From Pollutimonas sp963712655 (GTDB taxonomy: Bacteria; Pseudomonadota; Gammaproteobacteria; Burkholderiales; Burkholderiaceae_B), in assembly GCA_963712655.1 (NCBI GenBank), contig CAVQIT010000008.1:372001-436000 (forward strand): a stretch of DNA of 64,000 nt, in the 5' to 3' direction. Positions 26,069 through 34,142 of the stretch are shown piece after piece. The notes under the pieces were generated by a model, which made no database searches, was not told where the DNA came from, and was given only the letters and a program-made list of their open reading frames with translations. The position numbers were made by a program, and so were the translations under genes. The first letter of the stretch is position 1. Every line of letters begins with the position of its first letter.

Positions 26069-26931
26069 TGAGCGCCCCTGAACAATCCCGTCGGCCGCAA
26101 AAGCAGTACCAGAATAAAAATGACCGGAATGGCGATCTGGCCGAGTTGCTCGCCCAGAAAAGCGCCGCTTACCGACTCGGCCACGCCGATAAGCAGGCCT
26201 CCCACCAGCGCGCCGACGAAACTTCCCATACCGCCCAATACAACGATAGTGAACGCGACCAGGACAAACGAATGGCCTACCGACGGAGACACGTAGTAGC
26301 TGGGCATCAGCAAGCAGGCGGCAGCCCCAAGGCAGGCCACGCCCAGTCCGTACGACAAGGCATAAACCGTTTCCACATTGATGCCCACCAGCCGTGCTCC
26401 ATGGCGTTCTTTAGCGACCGCCCTGATTGCCTTCCCCAAATCGCTACGGGCTATGTACAGGCTGAGCGCGGCGCAAATGGCAAGCGCGGCAACGAAAGAG
26501 ACCATCTTGGTATACGGTATGAAAATATTGCCGATTTCCACCATATTGTCCGTATAGCCAAGAGCGAGGGTGCGCGTGTCGCCGGCGAACAGAAACAAGG
26601 CCGCATTCTCAACAACGATAGACAGGCCGAGAGTGATCAAAAGAATATTTTCATCCTTGCCGTGACTGAGCTTGCCGATCACGCCGCGATAAAGAAAATA
26701 CCCCACCACAAAACTGCCCGCCGTTACGACCGGCAAGGCCAGATAGGGATCCACCCCCAGCGCGGTCGACAGGAAAAAAACGGCGTACATGCCCAGCATC
26801 AGTAAACTGCCATGGGCAAAATTAATGATATGCAGCACGCCGTAAATCAGGGTCAGGCCTATGGCCACCAATACATAGATCGCCCCTGACATCAGGCCAT
26901 TGATTATTGCTGTAAACAGGAATTCCAACAT
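26065..26931 (-). CDS. livH: Branched-chain-type ABC transporter permease LivH
   Basis: 288 residues, about eight membrane segments. Signatures are GLMSGAIYVLVAIGLTLIYG, IINFAHG, AVAKERHGARLVGIN and VVLGGMGSFVGALVGG. GAGGCGCC directly before the ATG overlaps the stop codon of the binding-protein gene, so translation is probably coupled. Confidence 0.94.
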   Translation of the reverse strand: MLEFLFTAIINGLMSGAIYVLVAIGLTLIYGVLHIINFAHGSLLMLGMYAVFFLSTALGVDPYLALPVVTAGSFVVGYFLYRGVIGKLSHGKDENILLITLGLSIVVENAALFLFAGDTRTLALGYTDNMVEIGNIFIPYTKMVSFVAALAICAALSLYIARSDLGKAIRAVAKERHGARLVGINVETVYALSYGLGVACLGAAACLLMPSYYVSPSVGHSFVLVAFTIVVLGGMGSFVGALVGGLLIGVAESVSGAFLGEQLGQIAIPVIFILVLLLRPTGLFRGAQ

Positions 26932-26937
26932 GGCGCC

Positions 26938-28167
26938 TCAGCTGAATTCTGGATTGGGAAACACCGGCTTGGCGGCAGCGAATTGAGCGGGATAAACGAT
27001 TTCGATTTTTTTGTTCAGAATCTGCAGCCCGGCTCCCTTGGCGCCCTGATTCTGGCCGCCGGCGAATTTCGTCGGGCCATAGGGCATGAAATGATCCGCC
27101 CAGGTCGAACTGCTTAAACTATCGATCACCGCCTGCTTATCGGTCGAGCCGGCGCGCTCGAGCGCATCGGCCAGCAACAATACGGCGTTGTAGGAACAAA
27201 ACACTTCGTAGACGAAATCGTGCTTGCTCGCTTCGACCTGTTGCTTGAGCGCGATAGCCCGCGGGTCGTCGGGACGATACCAGTGATTGAAGTCCATCTG
27301 GTATTGCGCCGCGTCGGGCGATTCCCGCAAGAATTTCACGCCAAAGCCGGCGCCCATGATTGAATACTGCGTGACGGGAACCTTGTAGCGCCTGAGGGTC
27401 CGGGCCAGCAGCATATATTCGTTGGGATAGGCCGTATGCATGACAAGGTCGGGCTTGGCGGAACGAATGCGCAGGACCACGTTATCGAAACTGCGCGCGG
27501 GATTGTCGTGCGCAATCACATCGACGATTTTCAGGCCGATCTTGGGCAACTGGGCCATCAGCAGTTTTGCCGTGCCGGTACCCAATTCTCCGCTTTCGTG
27601 CACCAGCACTACGCTTTTGGCCGGATTGCCGGCCGCCTTGTTGATTTCGTCCAGCGCCACGATTCCGTTATCGACACAACTGCCGAAACCGGGCGAGAAG
27701 CGAAAGACATTGGGCAGGCCGCGGCTGACGAGAAGATCCGAGGCTCCCACGTCTATCACGAAGGGTGTGTTGTACTTCGAAGCAGCCTGAGTGGCCGCGA
27801 TTCCAACAGGGCTGTTGTAGCAGCCGAGATAAGCCGCCACGCCCTCGCCGTTCATGCGTTCGACTTCGCTTACGCCGATTTCGACCCGGCCCTGGCTATC
27901 GCCCAGCACCGGGCTTATTTTTGCCCCGCCCAAGGATTTGATTCCGCCGTTCTTGTTGATAAGGTCGATTGCCATCATCGACCCCAGGCGGCAGTGCTGG
28001 CCGCTGTAGGCAACCAACCCAGTCATGGGATGAATGAGGCCGACCTTGACGACATTGGGCTGCGCCCGCAGCAACCCCGGGAAAGCCAGCACGCCCAGGG
28101 ATACCCCCGCGGAGCGCGCGATGAACTGCCGACGTGTCGGTAATAGTGTCTTTTCGGTTTTTGCCAT
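26938..28167 (-). CDS. Substrate-binding protein of the Liv-type ABC transporter
   Basis: 409 residues of the LivJ/K-like periplasmic binding family (type I). The N terminus TRRQFIARSAGVSLGVLAF carries a twin-arginine motif followed by a hydrophobic core and LLRAQ cleavage site, so export by the Tat route is likely. The mature part begins VKVGLIHPMTGLVAYSGQ. AAGGAGAAATA precedes the ATG. It lies between the carbamoylase gene (103 bases upstream, with a strong hairpin in the gap) and livH. The ligand is predicted to be an amide, ureide or half-amide (inference). Confidence 0.92.
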   Translation of the reverse strand: MAKTEKTLLPTRRQFIARSAGVSLGVLAFPGLLRAQPNVVKVGLIHPMTGLVAYSGQHCRLGSMMAIDLINKNGGIKSLGGAKISPVLGDSQGRVEIGVSEVERMNGEGVAAYLGCYNSPVGIAATQAASKYNTPFVIDVGASDLLVSRGLPNVFRFSPGFGSCVDNGIVALDEINKAAGNPAKSVVLVHESGELGTGTAKLLMAQLPKIGLKIVDVIAHDNPARSFDNVVLRIRSAKPDLVMHTAYPNEYMLLARTLRRYKVPVTQYSIMGAGFGVKFLRESPDAAQYQMDFNHWYRPDDPRAIALKQQVEASKHDFVYEVFCSYNAVLLLADALERAGSTDKQAVIDSLSSSTWADHFMPYGPTKFAGGQNQGAKGAGLQILNKKIEIVYPAQFAAAKPVFPNPEFS

Positions 28168-28221
28168 GTCTATTTCTCCTTGTTATCGCGATTTGATGAA
28201 TATTCAATTAACTTCTTTCGG

Positions 28222-28264
28222 GCGGCTTGCAAGAATGGCGCGGGAGCGCTGTCTTGCAAGCCGC
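28222..28264. terminator. Perfect 12-bp hairpin between carbamoylase and binding-protein genes
   Basis: Bases 28222-28233 and 28253-28264 are exact reverse complements with a 19-base loop. In the minus-strand direction it follows the carbamoylase stop and precedes the binding-protein gene. Without a U-run it looks like an attenuator or mRNA-processing hairpin that would set different levels for the enzyme and the binding protein (inference). Confidence 0.5.
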
Positions 28265-28269
28265 TCCCG

Positions 28270-29202
28270 TCAAACGGGCGGAGCAATCGCCCCTCGCTGT
28301 TCCGCGATCAATCCGTAATGTTCGATCTGGCGGTTGGCGGCAAAGTCGAACAGGCCGTTTTTATAGAATGCGCAATCGTCCAGGTCGATCAAGGCGCTGA
28401 CAACCTCGTCATCCTGGCCGGCCGCTTGCGCGATGATCTCTCCGGTCGGGGCAACAATGGCGCTGCCCGCCTGATACAGGCAACCTTCCTCGAGCCCCGC
28501 CTTGGCCGACCCGATGACGAATGTCGCGTTCTGGTAGGCTCCGGCCTGCATGCACAAATGGCTTTGAAACAGCCTGAGATCGGCCGGCTCGCGCTGTGGA
28601 TCAAGGGTGTTGTCCGCAGGCGTGCAATATCCAAGCATCACCAGCTCCACTCCCTTGAGGCCCATCACACGGAATGTTTCCGGCCACCGTCTGTCGTTGC
28701 ATAAACACATGCCCAGCACGCCGTCTTGTGTGCGCCAGACTGGAAAGCCAACATCGCCTGTTTCAAAATAGCGCTTTTCGAGCTGCTGCCAGATGCGGGC
28801 AGGATTCGGCAGCGCGTCTCCTGGAAGATGGACCTTGCGGTACTTGCCCACAATGTTGCCTGCCTGATCCACCAGGACAGAGGCATTGAATCGCCGTCCG
28901 TCGGCGGTCTTTTCCGCGTAGCCCAGATAGAAGCCGATATTCCACTGCGCCGCCCGCTCGAACAGAATCCGGGTTTCTGGGCTGGGCATCTGGGTCTCGA
29001 AGAAACGGTCCAGCTCGGTCTCGTCGCCATACCAGTCGCGCGGAAAGAAGGTGGTCAAGGCCAGTTCGGGAAAGACCACCCAGCGCGCATTGCGGGCATG
29101 AGCCTCTTGCATCAAGGCAAGCAGGCGCGCCACGACAGATGCCCGGCTATCATTAAGTCCTACAGCGCCCAGTTGCCCGGCAGCCACTATCATTTGACGC
29201 AC
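28270..29202 (-). CDS. N-carbamoyl-D-amino-acid-hydrolase-like nitrilase
   Basis: 310 residues of the nitrilase superfamily. Order and motifs match N-carbamoyl-D-amino acid hydrolase: VVFPELALTTFFP with Glu46, GKYRKVHLPG with Lys123 and CLCNDRRWPE with Cys168, giving the complete Glu-Lys-Cys triad, plus a C-terminal EHYGLIAEQRG like the known enzymes. It would hydrolyse a carbamoyl amide to acid, CO2 and ammonia. The GTG start at 29202 follows GGAGAG and matches the MxRQMI beginning of homologues. Cytoplasmic. Confidence 0.9.
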   Translation of the reverse strand: MRQMIVAAGQLGAVGLNDSRASVVARLLALMQEAHARNARWVVFPELALTTFFPRDWYGDETELDRFFETQMPSPETRILFERAAQWNIGFYLGYAEKTADGRRFNASVLVDQAGNIVGKYRKVHLPGDALPNPARIWQQLEKRYFETGDVGFPVWRTQDGVLGMCLCNDRRWPETFRVMGLKGVELVMLGYCTPADNTLDPQREPADLRLFQSHLCMQAGAYQNATFVIGSAKAGLEEGCLYQAGSAIVAPTGEIIAQAAGQDDEVVSALIDLDDCAFYKNGLFDFAANRQIEHYGLIAEQRGAIAPPV

Positions 29203-29255
29203 CGCACTCTCCGATAAAAAATCCGCCGCGAGCGGCTGTTTACAAAACCTGGCCG

Positions 29256-30605
29256 CTAACTAACCGCGGCCGCCAGGCACTGGCCAATACCCGAAAGACT
29301 CGCCAGCTCGGGCAAACGCAGAAGCTCGCCACGCAGCTTGTCCGCCACATCGGCCGAGAGCATGCGCCGCGCCAGTTCGCTGAACTTGCCGTCGAGTTCC
29401 TGACGGGAATAGGGCGATTCGTCGTCGCCGCGATTGAAGTCGACAGACGCCTCCAGACGCCGGCCCGCAATGCTGACCGCGATCCGCGCAGGCCGCCAGC
29501 GAGGCAGCATAGCCGTCAATGCCGGGTCCTCCGTTACGAATATTTTCTTTGCCAAGTCTTGAATCCGCTGATTCCGGATCGCATCCCAGGTAAAACTGGC
29601 CACGCCCGATGACCCAGTCACCAAGCGCGTGGCCAGCGCAAAAGGCACGGAGAACTTTCCCGCCAGCGTATTGCGCGGCGCCTGGTCATTCAGTTCAGCC
29701 GCATAGCGATAACTGCTGACATCAATACGCTCGATGCTGGCAATATCCAACGCGCCATGCAGGCCAAGCAAGTCGTTCAGGGCATCGAGCGCGGCATGGT
29801 TGTAGCGGCAACAAGCATGCAGTTTGAAGTAATTGCGCATCACCTGCCATTCCTGGCCCAGCCCCGCTGTCATGATCGAAGAATCGAAAGTGTCCGATAC
29901 AACGGAACCGAACACCGAAGCCACTCCGTCATGCTCGCCGGTAAAGCCGCTGGCGACAAGATCGACGGCCAGCAGACCCATCTGGTTGGAGACGCCCGAG
30001 TACACATTGCGCACCGTGCCGCCTTCCAGCATGGTCTTCTTGCTGGAAGCCAGCGTCAGCGACGACGCAACGTTGATGGTCTCGGCAATGCGGGCGGCGT
30101 CGTAGCCGGCCAGTTTCGCGGCGGCGACAGCGGCGCCCAGCGTTCCCCATGTTCCGTGGGGATGCATGGTGGATTTGAGGTTCGCCGCCGTGCCCAGCCT
30201 GGCGGCAACCTCGTAACCCACGACAAAGGCTTCAAACAACGCGTGACCGCTCAAACCCCGCGCTTCGGCAGCAGCCCACGCGGCCGGCAGGATATGAATA
30301 GCCGGATGACCCCGGGCAAAGCGATTGCCTTCATCCATTTCCAGGAATGTTCCCGCCATGCCGTTGAGAAGCGCGGCCGTAGCGGACGCGGCGCGTTCGC
30401 CACGGCCGATCACAAGGGCATCGCCCCGACTGGCGGGTACAAGGCGCTTGGCAATGGCCTGGTATTCAGGCTCCGCCGAACCGCCGATAATCGCTCCCAT
30501 CGTGTCGAGCACGATATATGAGGCCTGTTCCACAACAGCCTGCGGCAGCGCGGCCAACTGAAAGCCTGCGACAAAGTCGCTTGTTTCCTGCAACCATGAA
30601 TTCAT
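29256..30605 (-). CDS. MmgE/PrpD family protein
   Basis: 449 residues. Features are QASYIVLDTMGAIIGGS, GTFLEMDEGNRFARGHPAIHILPAAWA and KLHACCRYNHAALDAL. The ATG at 30605 (AGGAGAT before it) overlaps the stop of the preceding deacetylase-like gene by 4 bases, so the longer reading from 30677 is not used. Second MmgE/PrpD in the window and only distantly alike to the one at 13725. In this operon it may act on the dicarboxylate released from an imide or ureide (inference). Confidence 0.9.
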   Translation of the reverse strand: MNSWLQETSDFVAGFQLAALPQAVVEQASYIVLDTMGAIIGGSAEPEYQAIAKRLVPASRGDALVIGRGERAASATAALLNGMAGTFLEMDEGNRFARGHPAIHILPAAWAAAEARGLSGHALFEAFVVGYEVAARLGTAANLKSTMHPHGTWGTLGAAVAAAKLAGYDAARIAETINVASSLTLASSKKTMLEGGTVRNVYSGVSNQMGLLAVDLVASGFTGEHDGVASVFGSVVSDTFDSSIMTAGLGQEWQVMRNYFKLHACCRYNHAALDALNDLLGLHGALDIASIERIDVSSYRYAAELNDQAPRNTLAGKFSVPFALATRLVTGSSGVASFTWDAIRNQRIQDLAKKIFVTEDPALTAMLPRWRPARIAVSIAGRRLEASVDFNRGDDESPYSRQELDGKFSELARRMLSADVADKLRGELLRLPELASLSGIGQCLAAAVS

Positions 30606-31531
30606 TCGCGGATCTCCTGATCCGGCGCCAGCACAAGCTGAGCCTGCCGGGCAACCTCTTGCGCCGTGGCCGACCACACGCCGTCGTGGCTTGTGATCCG
30701 CGCCAGGGCCTCATCCAGATAGCGGATGCGATGGGCCATGCCCATGAGCCATGGGTGCAGCGACAAGACAAAGACGCGGCCGCCCTCTTGGTGCAGCGTC
30801 TCGAATGCCTCGGCCGCAATATCAGGGTAGCGCGGCGTGGCGATGCGGCGCAGCCACAGCTGCTCGACATCGTCCCACTCGGGTTGCCGCGGTATGGATA
30901 TCAAGCCCGGCTTGGTCCGCATGCGATACGGGGCATCGTCGTTGGGCCAGTCCAGGACATAGTCAAGTCCCGCTTCCGCCAGAAGCTGGGGAGTGCGGGC
31001 CGACTCGCCATAATCCTGCCCCGCCCAGCCCACCGGGCGCGTTCCCGTCGCCTGTTCCAGGGTGTCCAGCGAACGCTTTATGAAGAGCCGCTCCTCGGCC
31101 TCGCTGAGTTTGCTGCTGATGAGACTATTGGCATAAGAGCCATGGCCGACAAACTCAGCCTGCCGCTCGCGCAATTGCTGTATGAGCGTGTCGTGCCTGC
31201 CCGCGCATGCCGCATTGGCCGGCACGGTCAGTTTCAGCTTGTATCGGTCAAGCACAGCAAGCAAACGGGACAAGCCTACTCGATTGCCGTATTCGCGCTG
31301 CGACCACGTCCGGTAGTCCGGCGAAAAACTGCCGTACTCCCCGACAAAACGCCGGTCTCGCTCCGCATCGGCCGGCGCGTCAAGCTGCCAGTACTCCAAA
31401 TGCAGCAACACGACCAAGGCAATGCGCTTGCCTGACGGCCACGATATCTGTTGCCGCTGGGGCAAAGGTTCGAACTGATAATAAGGGTTGTCCATGCCGC
31501 ATTTCAAGGGCGGGTGCTCGCTTATAGCCAC
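30602..31531 (-). CDS. NodB-fold (polysaccharide-deacetylase family) allantoinase/imidase-like hydrolase
   Basis: 309 residues of the PuuE-like branch of the polysaccharide deacetylase family. Visible: GKRIALVVLLHLEYW in place of the usual Asp-Asp motif, GHGSYANSLIS in place of HxxxH (only H130 remains), AGLDYVLDWPNDD, and LSLHPWLMGMAHRI near the end. Loss of the metal ligands fits the metal-independent allantoinase/imidase group that opens cyclic amides. GTG start at 31531, supported by GGGGAGG 8 bases before it, 3 bases after the previous stop. Confidence 0.8.
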   Translation of the reverse strand: MAISEHPPLKCGMDNPYYQFEPLPQRQQISWPSGKRIALVVLLHLEYWQLDAPADAERDRRFVGEYGSFSPDYRTWSQREYGNRVGLSRLLAVLDRYKLKLTVPANAACAGRHDTLIQQLRERQAEFVGHGSYANSLISSKLSEAEERLFIKRSLDTLEQATGTRPVGWAGQDYGESARTPQLLAEAGLDYVLDWPNDDAPYRMRTKPGLISIPRQPEWDDVEQLWLRRIATPRYPDIAAEAFETLHQEGGRVFVLSLHPWLMGMAHRIRYLDEALARITSHDGVWSATAQEVARQAQLVLAPDQEIRE

Positions 31532-31534
31532 GCT

Positions 31535-32467
31535 TTACGCCTCCCCATTCTGATGTTGCTGGAATGCCTGCATGCCGTTTTCCCTATACCATTGCGCTAT
31601 CTCGCTGCCGGTGGCGAACCACACATCGTCATGACCGGCGATGTAGCCCAATGCGCGGTCCAGATGCTTGATGCGATGTGGCGCGCCCATCATGTAGGGA
31701 TGCAAGGCAATGCACATGACGCGCGGATTGTCTTCGCCTTCGCGATACATGGTGTCGAAATGGTCGGTGATCATCTGCGCAAATTCAGCGCCTTCCACCG
31801 GCTGCTTATAGACCATGGCATCGTTCAAATCCATCGAGTACGGCACCGATATGATGGTGCCGTTCTTGGTGAGCACCGGTGTGGGCTGATCGTCGTGGTA
31901 CAGATCGCAGTAATAATCGATGCCCGCTTCGGCAACCAGGTCCGGCGTATTCACCGTGCATGATACGGCGGGGGAAAACCACCCTTGCAGACGCCGGCCG
32001 GTCAGGCGCTGATGAATCTGGACGCAGTGCTCGATGGCATCGCGCTCTTCCTGCTCGGAATAGTTCCAGTGGTATCTGGTGTTGTAGAGCCCATGGCTCA
32101 TGTATTCCCAGCGACGGGCTTCCATTGCCTCGAAAATGCGGGGGTACATTTCTATGACCGACATGGACAGCGACACCGTGCATCGGATGGAGTATTTATC
32201 CAGAACCTCGAACATGCGCCACAAGCCGGCGCGGTTGCCGTAGTCGCGGCCGCCATACCCGAACACATCGGGATGGGTCATGCGCGGCCAAGGGTCGCGG
32301 ACTCGAGTTTCCGCGGGCATATATTCGTAGTGCTCGATATTCGGCACCACCCATACCGCAATACGCTTGCCCTCTGGCAATTGCCAGCGCGGACGATCGC
32401 ACAATGCTGAAAAGCCGACACGCTGTTCGAGCGTTTCAGCGGCACTCCAATCATCTTGCAACAACAT
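31535..32467 (-). CDS. NodB-fold (polysaccharide-deacetylase family) allantoinase/imidase-like hydrolase
   Basis: 310 residues, paralogue of the next gene downstream, sharing GKRIAVWVVPNIEHYEY, GGRDYGNRAGLWRM, SHGLYNTRYHW, AGIDYYCDLYHDD and ALHPYMMGAPHRI. The canonical NodB Asp-Asp and HxxxH ligands are missing (H125 kept, next His at 133). A tandem pair may form a heteromer or act on different rings (inference). First gene of the minus-strand operon running into the Liv transporter; no signal peptide, so cytoplasmic. Confidence 0.8.
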   Translation of the reverse strand: MLLQDDWSAAETLEQRVGFSALCDRPRWQLPEGKRIAVWVVPNIEHYEYMPAETRVRDPWPRMTHPDVFGYGGRDYGNRAGLWRMFEVLDKYSIRCTVSLSMSVIEMYPRIFEAMEARRWEYMSHGLYNTRYHWNYSEQEERDAIEHCVQIHQRLTGRRLQGWFSPAVSCTVNTPDLVAEAGIDYYCDLYHDDQPTPVLTKNGTIISVPYSMDLNDAMVYKQPVEGAEFAQMITDHFDTMYREGEDNPRVMCIALHPYMMGAPHRIKHLDRALGYIAGHDDVWFATGSEIAQWYRENGMQAFQQHQNGEA

Positions 32468-32710
32468 ATATTTCGTGTCTCCCGAACAGGATTTTTTCCA
32501 ATAGCGCTATACGCGCTCTACTGCTAAAGAACCAATAGCGATAGGCGAATTATCACCTATAAGCCTACATAAATATATGATATATTTTCAGCCTGCAATA
32601 GTCAACGAGCCGTGCCTATAAAAGTAGAAACGTTCGCTATGCAGGCATACAAACCGCTCAACAACGTTCATAATTTATCCCCCTCCATCACTGAGAGAGC
32701 GTAAAAACCA
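32468..32710. promoter_or_regulatory. Divergent regulatory region with CCAATAGCG direct repeats
   Basis: 243 bases between the imidase-like operon and the flavin reductase. CCAATAGCG occurs at 32498-32506 and again at 32532-32540 (34 bases apart); AGCGC-TATAC-GCGCT forms a small dyad at the first copy; an AT-rich ATATATGATATAT stretch follows near 32575. Probable operators for the FadR-type GntR at 33405 and promoters for both directions, but no promoter is clear. Confidence 0.45.
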
Positions 32711-33319
32711 ATGGAATTCGACTATAAGAATCTGGACGCCCAGCAACGCTACAAGCTGCTGGTCAATTGCCTGGTGCCGCGGCCGATAGCCTTGGTAAGC
32801 ACGGTCAGCCCCGATGGCCGCTACAACGTCGCGCCTTTCAGTTTTTTCAATGCCGTCAGCGACGATCCACCTGCCTTGGCCGTGGGCGTAAATTCGGATG
32901 TTGCCGGGCGCACAAAAGACACGGCGCAAAATATACGAGACACCGCCGAGTTCGTCGTAAACCTGGTAGACCAACGCATCGCCGAGAAAATGAATATATG
33001 CGGGGTAAATTTTCCGCCCGAAACCAACGAATTCACCGCCTCCGGGCTCACACCCGTCGCCGGCATCGCGGTACGCGCCCCACGAGTGCTGGAATCGCCC
33101 ATTTCTTTTGAATGCCGCCGCCTGGTGAACGTCGAAATAGGCGTCGGACGGAATGTCGTCATAGGAGAAGTCGTGTATCTTCACGTTCGCGACGATCTGG
33201 TCGATATGGAAAACTTGCACATCCATACCCATCAGGCGGATATCATTGCACGCATGCACGGCCGCGGCTGGTATGCCAGAACATCCGATTTATTCGAAAT
33301 GCCGCGCGCAACAATCTGA
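32711..33319 (+). CDS. Flavin reductase family protein (FMN-binding split barrel)
   Basis: 202 residues of the DIM6/NTAB family: NCLVPRPIALVSTVSPDGRYNVAPFSFFNAVSDDPPALAVG is the FMN-binding core, followed by DTAQNIRDTAEFVVNLV. The family supplies reduced flavin to a monooxygenase or acts as a flavoprotein itself. No flavin-dependent two-component oxygenase lies beside it. Divergent from the imidase-like operon, so it may share its regulation. GAGAGC lies before the ATG. Confidence 0.88.
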   Translation: MEFDYKNLDAQQRYKLLVNCLVPRPIALVSTVSPDGRYNVAPFSFFNAVSDDPPALAVGVNSDVAGRTKDTAQNIRDTAEFVVNLVDQRIAEKMNICGVNFPPETNEFTASGLTPVAGIAVRAPRVLESPISFECRRLVNVEIGVGRNVVIGEVVYLHVRDDLVDMENLHIHTHQADIIARMHGRGWYARTSDLFEMPRATI

Positions 33320-33404
33320 CAGTGAACGCAAACCGCCATTCAGAGCCTGCGGCGCCCAAGTATCGGGCGCGGCAATAGCTCCTTATAAACAAGCCATCAG
33401 GGAA

Positions 33405-34076
33405 ATGACTACTTTGGCAAAAGCAAATCGCAACAGCCTTACCGAATTCGTAGAACGCGAGCTGCGGCAATCCATACTGATGGGAAAATTTCCGCCGGGC
33501 ACACGGCTCAATATTCGCGAGCTATCGGAACTGTTAGGCACAAGCGTCACGCCGATACGCGAAGCGCTCATGAGGCTGTCCGCCCAACGCATACTCGAAG
33601 CCCGCCCAGGCCAATTCTGCATCCCGGTAATATCGCGCACGCGCTATGTCGAGATCAGCTCCATCAGGCTGGTTGTGGAGACCATGGCGGCCGAACAGGC
33701 GGCCATGCGTATCAGCGCCAAACAGCTTGCCGTGGTCGACACGCTTGCCCAGGAATATATCAGCGCCATCCGCGGACAAAACTATCAATTGGCAGTCGCG
33801 CTGAATGCGCAGTTCAAGTTCGCAACATTCAAGGGATCGGGAATGCCGACCTTGACTGCGATCATCGAAGACTTGATGCTGCAGGTTGCGCCATTATTCA
33901 TTCACACCATCACGCCATTGAACGCCGCGCCCGATACCTGGGTGCCGATCAATGTGCACTACACCACCCAGATAGTCCAGGGCCTGCGCGAGCGCAATCC
34001 GGAATTGGCCAGCCATGCCATCAAAGGGCTGATCATGACCGCGACCAGCCGGGTCCTGCCGGCGCTTCCGGAGTGA
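33405..34076 (+). CDS. GntR-family regulator, FadR/FCD type
   Basis: 223 residues. Winged helix at the N terminus (FVERELRQSILMGKFPPGTRLN, LSELLGTSVTPIREALMRL) and an all-helical FCD ligand domain with ISSIRLVVETMAAEQAA. ATG at 33405 is chosen because the helix-turn-helix starts close behind; the longer frame from 33246 overlaps the reductase. Likely regulates the divergent imidase-Liv operon (inference). Confidence 0.9.
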   Translation: MTTLAKANRNSLTEFVERELRQSILMGKFPPGTRLNIRELSELLGTSVTPIREALMRLSAQRILEARPGQFCIPVISRTRYVEISSIRLVVETMAAEQAAMRISAKQLAVVDTLAQEYISAIRGQNYQLAVALNAQFKFATFKGSGMPTLTAIIEDLMLQVAPLFIHTITPLNAAPDTWVPINVHYTTQIVQGLRERNPELASHAIKGLIMTATSRVLPALPE

Positions 34077-34077
34077 G

Positions 34078-34133
34078 GGCAGGCGCGGATCCCGGAATGC
34101 CGGCCCGGCCTTGCCGCGAATAGCGCGCCTGCC
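34078..34133. terminator. Long dyad between convergent genes
   Basis: GGCAGGCGCG (34078-34087) and CGCGCCTGCC (34124-34133) are perfect reverse complements enclosing a GC-rich loop that itself can pair. It sits exactly between the stops of the convergent GntR and TctC genes. No T-run, so bidirectional termination is inferred only from position. Confidence 0.4.
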
Positions 34134-34142
34134 GCCAAGCCC

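Noticed and set aside
25577..26805. Plus-strand open frames opposite livM and livH
   Set aside because: Translations are Gln/Arg/His-rich and lack domains; antisense shadows of membrane-protein genes.
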